27,885 nt of DNA from Balneolaceae bacterium (GTDB lineage: Bacteria; Bacteroidota; Rhodothermia; Balneolales; Balneolaceae). The notes below the pieces were generated by a model, which saw only the letters and a list, made by a program, of their open reading frames with translations, was not told the origin of the DNA and searched no databases. Positions 1 through 7,834 of this stretch are shown one piece after another; position 1 is the first letter of the stretch; the number at the start of each line of letters is the position of its first letter. The stretch covers positions 1 through 27,885 of the forward strand of contig SKWF01000197.1 in assembly GCA_007129085.1 (NCBI GenBank), written 5' to 3'. The position numbers and the translations under genes were made by a program.

Positions 1-434
1 CGTGCGAGCTCACAACCAATCATTCGGATGTAGTGTGCACGTTCCGGTACTTCAACACCGGCAATTTTTTCAACTGCTGTACAGAGCGCTACATTATTAC
101 TGTAAGGGGAGAGGTAATCCATGCGATCCGTATAGGGCATGAACTCCTGGTATGTTTTATTTTCTGCAATTTTTTCTACCCCTCGGTGAAGATAGCCGAT
201 ATCAAGCTTTACCTTTTCGATGGTCTCGCCATCGAGTTGTAAAACAAGCCGGAGCACACCGTGTGTGGCAGGGTGCTGTGGCCCCATGTTCAGGACCATT
301 TTTGCTGTAAGCGGATCACCATCATCCATCTCTTCGATGGTGGTATGTTTGTCTTCAAGGCTTTGGTAGAGAGCTTTTTGGTGCTCTTTAAAAAAAGTAG
401 ATTGAACCTTGGATTGGATATCAGATAATTTCAT
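1..434 (-). CDS. nuoD: NADH-quinone oxidoreductase subunit D, partial (N-terminal 144 residues)
   Basis: This is the 49 kDa subunit of respiratory complex I. It sits in the peripheral arm and helps form the quinone-binding pocket next to the N2 iron-sulfur cluster. The gene starts at an ATG (434-432) and runs off the left edge, so only about the first third is present. Visible family motifs are GPQHPATHG at residues about 51-59, the GYLHRGVEK block, and YTDRMDYLSP further on. An AGAGG sequence lies just upstream of the start, one of the clearer Shine-Dalgarno matches in the window. It lies 11 bases after nuoC and is clearly in the same operon. NuoC and NuoD are separate genes here, not the fused NuoCD of enterobacteria. 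Identification is secure; the C-terminal part cannot be judged. Confidence 0.95.
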   Translation of the reverse strand, partial: MKLSDIQSKVQSTFFKEHQKALYQSLEDKHTTIEEMDDGDPLTAKMVLNMGPQHPATHGVLRLVLQLDGETIEKVKLDIGYLHRGVEKIAENKTYQEFMPYTDRMDYLSPYSNNVALCTAVEKIAGVEVPERAHYIRMIGCELA

Positions 435-445
435 TTATCAACCTC

Positions 446-958
446 TTAGTCAGTATCTGGTGTTGTATTTGGGAGTTCGATGGATCCGGGAATTCCAAGG
501 AGGGGAAATTCTTTTCGAAGAGGGAAGTAATCGAAATCTTCGGGTAGGAATATTCGTCTGAAATCGGGATGATTTCTGAATTTGATTCCGAACATATCAT
601 ACACTTCCCGCTCATTCCAGTTGGCGCCTTTCCAAATGTCGGCTACACTATCGAGCTCAGGGTTTTCCTCCTCACACCAAACTTTTAGAAAAAACCGTGC
701 TTCATCTTTCAGTGATAGAAGGTTGTAAATAACCTCAAAGCGATCTTCCGAAGTGTATCGGTCGGTACCGATAATATCGCTCAGATAGACGTAGTGGAGA
801 TCATTTTTAAGATATAAGCAGATTTCGTGCAAAGCATCTGCTTCAATACGAATAAAGGTATCGCCGGAAGATTGATATACATCAACAAGTTTATCCGAAA
901 AATTTTCGGACAGGGAGTCGACTACTTTTTGTAGTGGTTCAGATAATTCTAAGCTCAT
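446..958 (-). CDS. nuoC: NADH-quinone oxidoreductase subunit C
   Basis: This is the 30 kDa subunit of complex I, a peripheral-arm scaffold protein that pairs with NuoD. The protein has 170 residues, within the usual range for an unfused NuoC. The family signature lies in the second half: the ERE-x-YDMFGI stretch (about residues 115-124), followed by HPDFRRIFLPEDF and the FPLRKEFPL stretch. The gene lies two bases after nuoB and 11 bases before nuoD, so translation is probably coupled along the operon. No redox cofactor residues are expected in this subunit and none are seen. Start is the ATG at 958. Confidence 0.95.
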   Translation of the reverse strand: MSLELSEPLQKVVDSLSENFSDKLVDVYQSSGDTFIRIEADALHEICLYLKNDLHYVYLSDIIGTDRYTSEDRFEVIYNLLSLKDEARFFLKVWCEEENPELDSVADIWKGANWNEREVYDMFGIKFRNHPDFRRIFLPEDFDYFPLRKEFPLLGIPGSIELPNTTPDTD

Positions 959-960
959 AA

Positions 961-1443
961 TTACGTATCAAGCATTACTGAATGTTCAGTTTTAATCTTG
1001 TCCTGAATTTTCATCAGTGCGTGCAGCACGGCATCAGGACGGGGAGGGCACCCGGAGATATAAGTATCTACCGGCAGGAAGTTATCAACTCCTTGTACTA
1101 CTCCATAGCATCGGTGCATTCCTCCTGTGGATGCGCAAGCGCCCATAGCGATACACCATTTTGGATCGGGCATCTGATCCCAGATTCTACGAATTGCGTG
1201 AGACATTTTATATGTACACCAGCCGGCTACGATCATCACATCGCTTTGGCGGGGTGAAAATCTCATTACCTCGGAGCCAAATCGGGCAGCATCATATTTA
1301 GGCCCTGCAAATGCCATCATTTCAATGGCGCAGCAGGCCAATCCCATCGGCATAGGCCAGGCGGCATTCGCCCGTGCCCAGTTCGTGAGTGAGTCAACCC
1401 GGGTTGTTAAATATCCTTCACCAAGTGCGCTTTCTAAACCCAT
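961..1443 (-). CDS. nuoB: NADH-quinone oxidoreductase subunit B
   Basis: This is the complex I subunit that carries iron-sulfur cluster N2, the last electron carrier before quinone. The 160-residue protein shows the full set of cluster ligands: the tandem Cys37-Cys38 in MGLACCAIEMM, Cys103 in MGACASTGG and Cys132 in ISGCPPRPD. The spacing 38 to 103 (65) and 103 to 132 (29) matches the known ligand spacing of the family. Three further cysteines (76, 97, 112) are common in NuoB. The N-terminus is short compared with E. coli NuoB, as in many bacteria outside the Proteobacteria. It lies two bases after nuoA and two bases before nuoC. Confidence 0.96.
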   Translation of the reverse strand: MGLESALGEGYLTTRVDSLTNWARANAAWPMPMGLACCAIEMMAFAGPKYDAARFGSEVMRFSPRQSDVMIVAGWCTYKMSHAIRRIWDQMPDPKWCIAMGACASTGGMHRCYGVVQGVDNFLPVDTYISGCPPRPDAVLHALMKIQDKIKTEHSVMLDT

Positions 1444-1445
1444 AT

Positions 1446-1835
1446 CTAATTCTTAGTTGCTTCAAATTTTATGTTTTTCATGTCCCAGTCGAGCGTTCCC
1501 TTTTTGAGAGTATAAATCAAACCAATAAAGAGGATTACAATAAATACGACCATCGCAAAGAACGTTCCCACTCCATGCTGCATAAATGCTACAGCCCACG
1601 GATAGATAAAAACGACCTCGAGGTCAAACACGATAAATTCCATGGCAACCAGGTAGAAAGCGATGGAGTAACGGTCGCGGGCTTGCCCCACGGGGTCCAT
1701 TCCACTTTCGTAAGGGTTTAATTTGGTTTTGTTGGGCCGGAATGGGCCTACAATTCGAGACAAGGACATTAAAATAATTGCCAGCACAAGTGCTACACCT
1801 AACAGCACAATAATTGGCATGTATTGTTCAAGCAT
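1446..1835 (-). CDS. nuoA: NADH-quinone oxidoreductase subunit A
   Basis: This small membrane subunit of complex I lies at the junction of the membrane and peripheral arms. The 129-residue protein has three predicted membrane segments: about residues 7-28, 62-85 and 89-110. The conserved family block YESGMDPVG followed by RDRYSIAFY is at about residues 43-60. Acidic residues in FIVFDLEVVFIYPW are typical of the second membrane helix. It is the first gene of the nuo operon, read toward lower coordinates. Upstream is a 167-base gap that holds a candidate promoter and an inverted repeat. Confidence 0.95.
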   Translation of the reverse strand: MLEQYMPIIVLLGVALVLAIILMSLSRIVGPFRPNKTKLNPYESGMDPVGQARDRYSIAFYLVAMEFIVFDLEVVFIYPWAVAFMQHGVGTFFAMVVFIVILFIGLIYTLKKGTLDWDMKNIKFEATKN

Positions 1836-1899
1836 GAATTTCTGTCATTTATTTACAGGCAAATTACCGTCGGACGGACGGAAAGTCAACGTTTATAAG

Positions 1900-1936
1900 G
1901 TTCCAAATATAGGAGGTTTTGTAGCCAATTTGGAAC
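1900..1936 (-). promoter_or_regulatory. Candidate nuo promoter overlapped by a perfect 9-base inverted repeat
   Basis: On the plus strand GTTCCAAAT (1900-1908) and ATTTGGAAC (1928-1936) are perfect reverse complements, 19 bases apart. Read on the minus strand, the left arm contains TATATTTG (1911-1904), an exact match to the Bacteroidetes -7 box TAnnTTTG. It lies about 70 bases before the nuoA ATG. A TTG at 1928-1926 could be the -33 element, but the 14-base spacing is shorter than usual. The arrangement suggests a dyad operator over a promoter. This is inference from sequence only. Confidence 0.4.
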
Positions 1937-1987
1937 GTTTTTTTAAATTAATCACGATCTTTCTCGGGGAGATGAAAATATGGGGTG

Positions 1988-2016
1988 AAAAACCGATAAT
2001 AGTTAGAGTTTTCGGT
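1988..2016 (-). terminator. Weak candidate terminator after the lipoprotein gene
   Basis: On the minus strand ACCGA (2016-2012) pairs with TCGGT (1996-1992), and the following bases are a run of T. The stem is only 5 base pairs with a 15-base loop, and its first arm lies inside the last codons of the lipoprotein gene. It sits where the envelope operon should end before nuo begins, which is the main reason to mention it. Confidence 0.25.
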
Positions 2017-2635
2017 GAATAAGTTCGATAACCTGCTGGTATGATTCTTCCTCAAGCTTAGAAAATGATGTGATAATAGATTGATAGAGGCCGTGAATTT
2101 GAGCGCTCGAAAGGCTCGCAAATCGATCGATGGAATTTATGGACGTTAAACGGTCGAACTCATCACCTAAAATTTCACGGAAAATTGGTTTTAGTTCTTC
2201 AATATCTGAGAGTCTGTAGAGGAGTTCCTCGATTGCGTAATTCTTTTCTTTGGAGGTGAAAACCGAATAGGTGTTGCACCATCGGGTGAGCTGTTTTGTA
2301 AGTATGGATTTTTCACTCAGGGATTGTGTGCTCCAAATCGATTCGAAACGTGTTTTGAAACGTTCAAACTCGCTGCTGTTTTTGCTTATTTGTTGAGCGA
2401 AGTAGTGAGCCGGCTGACCGGCCCATTGAGAGGGATCACTAAAAAGAGTGTCAGGGTTCATCAAATGGTAGGCGGCGGCCGGCAGGGTGTCACCGCAGTT
2501 TGATGTTGCCTGAGCCAGTAATTCCTCCGACGTTTGGCCGGGAGTGTCATCGCTCGAACATGCGTATAGAAACAGCGGCCCAAAGCTGATGATTAACCAC
2601 AGATATTTACCAGCCGATTCTGCCACGACGCTCAT
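2003..2635 (-). CDS. Predicted lipoprotein of unknown function
   Basis: I do not recognise the family. The N-terminus has a hydrophobic stretch followed by LFLYACSSDD, a good lipobox with the acceptor cysteine about 26 residues from the chosen start, so it is probably exported and lipid-anchored. The mature part (about 185 residues) is mostly helical in character, with two further cysteines (in SNCGD and RWCNT). The open frame extends upstream to an ATG at 2656, but the ATG at 2635 is preceded by AGGAACAGG at proper spacing, so I chose it (210 residues). Either start overlaps the end of the PBP gene (by 29 or 50 bases), so translational coupling is likely. Context suggests an envelope or cell-wall role, possibly as a partner of the upstream PBP, but that is only inference. 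Confidence 0.7.
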   Translation of the reverse strand: MSVVAESAGKYLWLIISFGPLFLYACSSDDTPGQTSEELLAQATSNCGDTLPAAAYHLMNPDTLFSDPSQWAGQPAHYFAQQISKNSSEFERFKTRFESIWSTQSLSEKSILTKQLTRWCNTYSVFTSKEKNYAIEELLYRLSDIEELKPIFREILGDEFDRLTSINSIDRFASLSSAQIHGLYQSIITSFSKLEEESYQQVIELIHRKL

Positions 2636-4925
2636 CCTGTTCCTGATCTGCCGCATCGGGATCTTCGGGCATTACAAATCCCGGTGGGGGTTCAAAACCT
2701 TCGTAGCTCCAGGGGGCATCGGGGTCGTCCATTACTTTGTTCATAAATGAGCCGACAATGGGGAGTGCCGTTCGCGCACCCTGACCAATACTAGTTGGGC
2801 TGTTGGTTGGAAATCTAATTCGGCGATCTTCACCACCAACCCACGATCCCATTACCATGTGCGGGGTCATTGCTACAAACCAGTTGTCTGCACTGTTTTG
2901 AGATGTACCGGTTTTGCCGGCTATATCCTGATCGATTCCGTAGGTGTTACGCAGCCGAACTCCTGTACCGTGGTATCCATCACCACCGCGAATAACACCT
3001 CTCATCATGTCTATCATAATGTAGGCTGTTTCAGGGCTGATTGCCTCCGATGAATATTCGGGGAAATACTCTTGCAGTACATTTCCTTCTTTATCTTCGA
3101 TTCGTGTGATGGCAATAGGATCGATATGTACGCCCTGGTTGGCGAATGTGGTGTAGGCGCTTACCAATTCCAGCAATGAAACCCTCGAAGTTCCCAGTGC
3201 AATAGATGGAAAGGCGGGTTCCAAAGACATATCAATACCGAGATTGGAAGCCATTTCGCGAATTTTTCGCGCGGCAGGTTCCAATTCCCCAAGCTGATTT
3301 GTACCCGGTGCTCCGGCAATTTCGGGCAGGAGCCGAACCGTTACGTTGTTCAGGCTTCGTGCCAATCCTGCACGTAGCTGTATCATTTCCGGCCCTTCCG
3401 GCACAACGGGGTCACGGGGACTCCAGCGATCACCGGAACGATCGATAAAACTAACCGGATATTTCGAAAATGTGTGATAGGGCATATAGCCGTTATCCAC
3501 CGCCACTGAGTAGACAAATGGCTTAAAGGTTGAGCCTGCCTGCCGGCGTGATTGGTAAACATGATCGAACTGTTGCTGCCCGTAATCTTTACCGCCAATC
3601 CATGCTAAAACACTACCGTTATTTGGGTCGATGGCAACAAAACTTCCTTGAAGTTTTGTGCGAGCACGTTTTAGTGAATCTACAAAAGCCGTATCCGCTT
3701 CCAGGCTGTCAAATACAACCGATTCCTGATTCGTATTATATTTTGCAAAACCGTTATTGTAGCGGTCGGTTTCGCGCATGAAACTCCTAAAAAAGGAGGG
3801 GTACTCCTCCCAAAGTCGATCCATGTACTCCCCGCCGGGGCTGGTCCATTCACGTTCAAATATCGGCTGAAATTCTTCCAGTTTCTCAATAACAGCTCGC
3901 TCGGCGTGTCGCTGCAGACGCGAATCAATCGTAGTATAAACGGTTAGGCCATCTGAATATAGATCGTACCCATTCTCTTCGGTCCACTCCTGAACTTGCT
4001 GGCGTACATACTCCCCGAAATATCGACTCTCCCGGCCTGATCTGGACGGAGGTTGATAGTTAAGTTGTACATCTTCTTGCTGTAAATTCTGGTAGATTTC
4101 CGGCGTGATAAAATTTCTACTCAACATCTGTCGTAGTACTACATTCCGGCGATTTTTAGATCGTTCAGGAAAAAACCGTGGGTTGTAAGCGTGCGTTGCC
4201 TGGAGCATCCCGATTAACATTGCTGCTTCAGATACGGTAATATCGCTAGCCGGTTTGCCGTAGTGGGTTTGCGATGCTGATTCAATACCAAATGTGCTGT
4301 TTGCAAATTCAACGGTATTCAGATACATCTCAATAATCTCTTTTTTGGTGTAGTTCCGTTCAATTTGTACAGCAGTAATCATCTCCCGCAGTTTTCTCCT
4401 TACAGAAACTTCACGACCAATATTGCGATACAGGTTTCGAGCAAGCTGCTGGCTAATGGTTGATCCACCCTGAAAGCGTCCCTGAATCCAGTAGTAGGGA
4501 AGGCCAATTAAGCGCTCTACATCAATGCCCCAGTGCGTATAAAACCGATGATCTTCAACGGCGATTAACGCATTAATAATATTCGGGGACATTTCGTCGA
4601 TTGATACATTGGTGCGGTTTTCTATGTAGTATCGATCAAGCACAACACCATCGCGGCTTTTCACCACGGATGCGATAGCCGTTTGGGGATTTTCAAGCTC
4701 CTCGATAGACGGGAGGCCCTGGAACAAGTAAATTACATACCCGGTGGCAAGGCCGGTTATTCCTAAAAGAATGGCAAGCCCAATGGCCAGGAATTTCTTT
4801 CGGCCTGATGATTTCTTCTTTTTTGAAGAGTTTTTTTGCTTCTTCCTTTTGGCAATAATCTCTTTTCGATATTCCGGATCGTTAAAATAGCGATCCATAT
4901 CTACATTATTGTTGTTATCGCTCAT
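2607..4925 (-). CDS. mrcA: Bifunctional penicillin-binding protein 1A (class A PBP)
   Basis: This enzyme polymerises lipid II into glycan strands and cross-links the peptides in the periplasm. Domain order in the 772 residues: a basic cytoplasmic tail (1-43), one membrane anchor (about 44-69), a GT51 glycosyltransferase domain with EDHRFYTHWG (catalytic Glu124) and GGSTISQQLARN (153-164), then a transpeptidase domain with STFK (Ser465, Lys468), SLN (524-526) and KTGTSQ (from Lys671). All catalytic motifs are intact. The last 30 residues are acidic and proline-rich and look disordered. It follows lpxH by 17 bases, and its 3' end overlaps the lipoprotein gene. The symbol is by family resemblance; other class A names (ponA) would fit equally. 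Confidence 0.93.
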   Translation of the reverse strand: MSDNNNNVDMDRYFNDPEYRKEIIAKRKKQKNSSKKKKSSGRKKFLAIGLAILLGITGLATGYVIYLFQGLPSIEELENPQTAIASVVKSRDGVVLDRYYIENRTNVSIDEMSPNIINALIAVEDHRFYTHWGIDVERLIGLPYYWIQGRFQGGSTISQQLARNLYRNIGREVSVRRKLREMITAVQIERNYTKKEIIEMYLNTVEFANSTFGIESASQTHYGKPASDITVSEAAMLIGMLQATHAYNPRFFPERSKNRRNVVLRQMLSRNFITPEIYQNLQQEDVQLNYQPPSRSGRESRYFGEYVRQQVQEWTEENGYDLYSDGLTVYTTIDSRLQRHAERAVIEKLEEFQPIFEREWTSPGGEYMDRLWEEYPSFFRSFMRETDRYNNGFAKYNTNQESVVFDSLEADTAFVDSLKRARTKLQGSFVAIDPNNGSVLAWIGGKDYGQQQFDHVYQSRRQAGSTFKPFVYSVAVDNGYMPYHTFSKYPVSFIDRSGDRWSPRDPVVPEGPEMIQLRAGLARSLNNVTVRLLPEIAGAPGTNQLGELEPAARKIREMASNLGIDMSLEPAFPSIALGTSRVSLLELVSAYTTFANQGVHIDPIAITRIEDKEGNVLQEYFPEYSSEAISPETAYIMIDMMRGVIRGGDGYHGTGVRLRNTYGIDQDIAGKTGTSQNSADNWFVAMTPHMVMGSWVGGEDRRIRFPTNSPTSIGQGARTALPIVGSFMNKVMDDPDAPWSYEGFEPPPGFVMPEDPDAADQEQDERRGRIGW

Positions 4926-4942
4926 TCTATAAAATCAGTTGC

Positions 4943-5701
4943 TTAATTCTTTTTTGTGGTAAATGGTTGAAATCTGAGCTCACTGCTATCCCACCTAACG
5001 AGCTTAATCTCGGAATTGGTATACAAAGCTACGGTTCGATGCTGAAAAAAGGTACCTAGATTTATATAGGTTCCAAAGGAAAAGGTTTCTTGCCTGGGAA
5101 TATGGTCGTGACCCGAAATAACCGCGTTGTAATCACTGTTTTTCAAAAACTTTTCCGACCACCTGTTTAGCGGAGCAGGATCGATGGTGGAATTTTTTCG
5201 GCTATAGTCCGAAAACCACTTCATCAAACGAAGCCCTGTTTTTGCGGGCAAAACGGTTTGATAGATTTTTATAAATAATTTATTGCGCAATATTCTATGT
5301 AGCAGTGGCCGCTGCAGACCGAATGATTTGTCTGATAATCCATCACCGTGGTGCAAAAAAAGTTGGTTCCCACGTTCATCAAGCCGATGAAAGTCTTTTT
5401 TTACATTAAACCCGAGTGATTTAAAGTAACCATAGGTCCAGTTATCGTGATTTCCCGTGATGTATGTGATGGGAGTAATTTCGCGATTATAAATCGTTAA
5501 TTCGTGTAGAACTTGCTTACCAATTTGCGGCCTCCTGTTGGGGTACTCCATCCAGTAGTCGAAAAGGTCGCCTAAAATGTGGATTTGGTAGCCGTTGGTT
5601 TTGCAGAACCGGATCAGCTTGCAGAGATCTTTCTCAATTTTCTCTTCTTCTCGGTCGGGAAATGCCCCCAAGTGCACATCGGATATAAATAGGTGATGCA
5701 T
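4943..5701 (-). CDS. lpxH: UDP-2,3-diacylglucosamine diphosphatase (LpxH-type)
   Basis: LpxH cleaves UDP-2,3-diacylglucosamine to lipid X and UMP, an inner-membrane-associated cytoplasmic step of lipid A synthesis. The 252-residue protein is a calcineurin-like metallophosphoesterase with all metal-binding motifs: DVH (Asp8, His10), GDLFDYW (Asp45), GNHD (Asn84, His85), HHGDG (His118) and GHDH (His198, His200). These fall at nearly the same positions as in characterised LpxH. It lies 12 bases after the polyprenyl synthase gene and 17 bases before the PBP gene, so it is in an envelope operon. Some Bacteroidota relatives are annotated only as metallophosphoesterases, so the exact substrate is probable rather than certain. 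Confidence 0.85.
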   Translation of the reverse strand: MHHLFISDVHLGAFPDREEEKIEKDLCKLIRFCKTNGYQIHILGDLFDYWMEYPNRRPQIGKQVLHELTIYNREITPITYITGNHDNWTYGYFKSLGFNVKKDFHRLDERGNQLFLHHGDGLSDKSFGLQRPLLHRILRNKLFIKIYQTVLPAKTGLRLMKWFSDYSRKNSTIDPAPLNRWSEKFLKNSDYNAVISGHDHIPRQETFSFGTYINLGTFFQHRTVALYTNSEIKLVRWDSSELRFQPFTTKKN

Positions 5702-5713
5702 TGGGAGGGAAAG

Positions 5714-6730
5714 TTACTTTTTACGGTTGATGATAAAGTGGATTAGCGCTTCAAAATCTTCATACCCTTTTTTAATGGGAAGAGATTTGAGTTGTTTTAA
5801 TGCATCTTCCGCATAGCTGTTCATCGCTTTTTCCGATTCGACAAGCCCGTCGTATTTATGAACAAAATCAACAATTTTGTTGACGTCCTTATTGCGTTTT
5901 TTGCGCTTTTTCATCAACCGCCGAATGCGGAGTTTTTCGAGTGTACCTGCTTTTTCGAGCGCTTTAATTAATGGGAGGGTAACTTTTCGTTCCTGTATGT
6001 CATTCCGCTTCGGTTTGCCAATATCATCAAGGCCATAATCAAAAAGGTCGTCTTTAATCTGAAAGGCTATACCGATATTCATGCCGATATCTCTCATTGC
6101 CCGGATAACGTCGGGATCATCTGATGTGGCCGTAGCGCCACACTCGCAACAAGCGGCAATTAAGCTGGCGGTTTTTTCTGAGATAATCTGGAAGTATCTC
6201 TCTTCGGTCATGTTAAAGAGTTTGGCCGTTTTCAGTTGCCGTAACTCTCCTTCACTCATCAATTTTACCGCATTGGATAATATCTGCAGCTGATCGTACT
6301 CCTTATGATCCAGAGCGATTAAGAGACCTTTTGATAGCAGAAAGTCACCTAGCAGCACACCGGCTTTGTTTTTCCAGAGTTTGTTGATGCTCAAAAATCC
6401 CCGCCTGATATCGGCCTCATCTACAACATCATCATGGATAAGTGTTGCGGTATGCAGCAGCTCAATCATGGTTGCGGCGATGTAGCTTTTCTTATCAACA
6501 TCACCAAACATTCGGGCGCTCATAAAGACAAGCGTGGGGCGTATCTCTTTACCTTTTTGGCGGAGCAGGTAGTGTACGATCTGATTTAGAAGAAATACAT
6601 CCGTATCAATCTCTTTTTTGAAAAATGTTCGAAACGTAGAGATATGATCTTTTACAGGTTCAGTTATTTCTTCGAGTGATCGCTCTGAAATAGGCGTGGA
6701 AAATTTATTTTTTATTGCCGGTTCGGCCAT
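5714..6730 (-). CDS. Trans-polyprenyl diphosphate synthase
   Basis: This enzyme extends allylic diphosphates with isopentenyl diphosphate, usually to make the side chain of menaquinone or ubiquinone. The 338-residue protein contains the first aspartate-rich motif DDVVD (Asp100, Asp101, Asp104) followed by ADIRRG, and the second motif KDDLFD (Asp227, Asp228, Asp231). The GKEIRP motif (about 60-65) binds diphosphate. The residues ahead of the first DDxxD are not bulky aromatics at the usual chain-stop positions (TLIHDD), consistent with a long product such as C35-C40, but length cannot be fixed from sequence. It is the first gene of the minus-strand run that continues into lpxH and the PBP gene, and is divergent from pfkA. 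Closest well-known relative is IspB. Confidence 0.9.
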   Translation of the reverse strand: MAEPAIKNKFSTPISERSLEEITEPVKDHISTFRTFFKKEIDTDVFLLNQIVHYLLRQKGKEIRPTLVFMSARMFGDVDKKSYIAATMIELLHTATLIHDDVVDEADIRRGFLSINKLWKNKAGVLLGDFLLSKGLLIALDHKEYDQLQILSNAVKLMSEGELRQLKTAKLFNMTEERYFQIISEKTASLIAACCECGATATSDDPDVIRAMRDIGMNIGIAFQIKDDLFDYGLDDIGKPKRNDIQERKVTLPLIKALEKAGTLEKLRIRRLMKKRKKRNKDVNKIVDFVHKYDGLVESEKAMNSYAEDALKQLKSLPIKKGYEDFEALIHFIINRKK

Positions 6731-6787
6731 ATCTAAAATTTGGTAACGATAATTTTATCTATAATAGGGATAATGCGGATTAAAAAG

Positions 6788-6817
6788 TTGCGCAAAGTTC
6801 TGCGTGTACTTAGTTTG
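6788..6817 (+). promoter_or_regulatory. Candidate Bacteroidetes-type promoter for pfkA
   Basis: A TTG at 6788-6790 is followed after 19 bases by TTAGTTTG (6810-6817), one mismatch from the -7 box TAnnTTTG. The spacing fits the -33/-7 pattern of Bacteroidetes housekeeping promoters. A transcript starting a few bases further on would exclude the upstream ATG codons at 6740 and 6773, supporting the TTG start at 6860. The assignment is an inference. Confidence 0.35.
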
Positions 6818-6859
6818 TCTGCTTATCAAAATTTCGAATTACAAAATATCACAAATCCA

Positions 6860-7828
6860 TTGAAAACAATAGGTATTCTTACCAGTGGCGGAGATTCTCC
6901 GGGAATGAATGCAGCAATTCGTGCGGTAGTTCGTACAGCCAGTGCTGTAGGTTTTAAAGTTATTGCGTTTCGCCACGGTTATAAAGGGTTGATTGCAGGT
7001 GACTCAACACCGCTTGGAAGTTCAGACGTATCTAATATTATACAGCGAGGCGGTACGATTTTAAAATCCGCCAGATGCGAAGAGTTCAGAACACCTGAGG
7101 GTAGAGAAAAAGCAGCTCAAGTTCTTGAGGATAAGGGGATTGAAGCCCTTATCGTAATTGGTGGAGATGGAACCTTTCAAGGCGCCTCGCTTATCGGAAA
7201 AGAGCACGATATATCGGTAGTTGGAATTCCTGCTACGATTGATAATGATCTCGTTGGCTCTGATGAAACCATTGGATATGACACAGCTCTCAATACCGCA
7301 ATGGATGCGATTGATAATATAAGGGATACCGCAGATGCGCACGACAGACTCTTTTTAGTAGAGGTGATGGGGCGTGATGCAGGCTTTATTGCTCTCGAAA
7401 CAGGAATTGCGGGTGGTGCAGAGCTGATTTTACTGCCCGAATCGCTTACCAATGTTAAAGAGGTGAAGAACTCTTTGAATGATGTATTATATGATAAACG
7501 AAGAAGTAGTTTGGTAGTGGTTGCCGAAGGTGATGAAACCGGCGGTGCTCTTAAACTCTCTGAAAAACTACGGGCTGATTTCTCAAAATATGAGATGAGG
7601 GTTTGTATACTCGGGCACGTTCAGCGTGGCGGAAGGCCATCGGCACGTGATCGTGTATTGGCGAGCCGATTGGGTGAAGCGGCAATTCGGGCTTTAAAAG
7701 ATGGCCACAGCCAGGTTATGGTTGGGATTGTTAATAATTCCATGAAGATTACCCCCTTAAAGATGACATTTGGCAAAAAGAAAGATATTAATTTCGAACT
7801 AGTTGAATTAGCAAAAACTCTGCGATAA
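6860..7828 (+). CDS. pfkA: ATP-dependent 6-phosphofructokinase
   Basis: PfkA phosphorylates fructose 6-phosphate to the 1,6-bisphosphate, the committing step of glycolysis. Family motifs are complete: GILTSGGDSPGMNAA for ATP binding at the N-terminus, GGDGTFQGA, the catalytic PATIDND loop, MGRDAGF, and GHVQRGGRPSARDR. The open frame begins at an ATG at 6740 (362 residues), but that adds a basic tail of 40 residues with no family counterpart. A TTG at 6860 gives MKTIGILTSGG and 322 residues, the normal length of bacterial PFK, so I chose it. No in-frame ATG lies near the conserved start. It is followed six bases later by pgi. The tail could still be a real extension from the ATG at 6740 or 6773. 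Confidence 0.93.
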   Translation: MKTIGILTSGGDSPGMNAAIRAVVRTASAVGFKVIAFRHGYKGLIAGDSTPLGSSDVSNIIQRGGTILKSARCEEFRTPEGREKAAQVLEDKGIEALIVIGGDGTFQGASLIGKEHDISVVGIPATIDNDLVGSDETIGYDTALNTAMDAIDNIRDTADAHDRLFLVEVMGRDAGFIALETGIAGGAELILLPESLTNVKEVKNSLNDVLYDKRRSSLVVVAEGDETGGALKLSEKLRADFSKYEMRVCILGHVQRGGRPSARDRVLASRLGEAAIRALKDGHSQVMVGIVNNSMKITPLKMTFGKKKDINFELVELAKTLR

Positions 7829-7834
7829 AAAATT

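Noticed and set aside
33..242. Plus-strand open frame of 69 codons at the left edge
   Set aside because: It is antisense to nuoD, whose conserved motifs are clear on the minus strand.
1870..1884. CGGACGGACGGA short tandem repeat in the nuoA leader
   Set aside because: Only about three 4-base units; too short to call a functional repeat.
1900..1944. Rho-independent terminator on the plus strand (stem plus T-run)
   Set aside because: There is no plus-strand gene upstream to terminate and the loop is 19 bases; the minus-strand promoter reading explains the repeat better.
1723..2022. Plus-strand open frame of 99 codons across the nuoA start and the nuo promoter gap
   Set aside because: It overlaps nuoA in antisense and the regulatory region, has no recognisable domain, and its composition follows the nuoA codons on the other strand.
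2859..3928. Several overlapping open frames within the PBP gene on both strands
   Set aside because: All are shadows of the PBP1A gene, which has complete catalytic motifs; none shows a domain.
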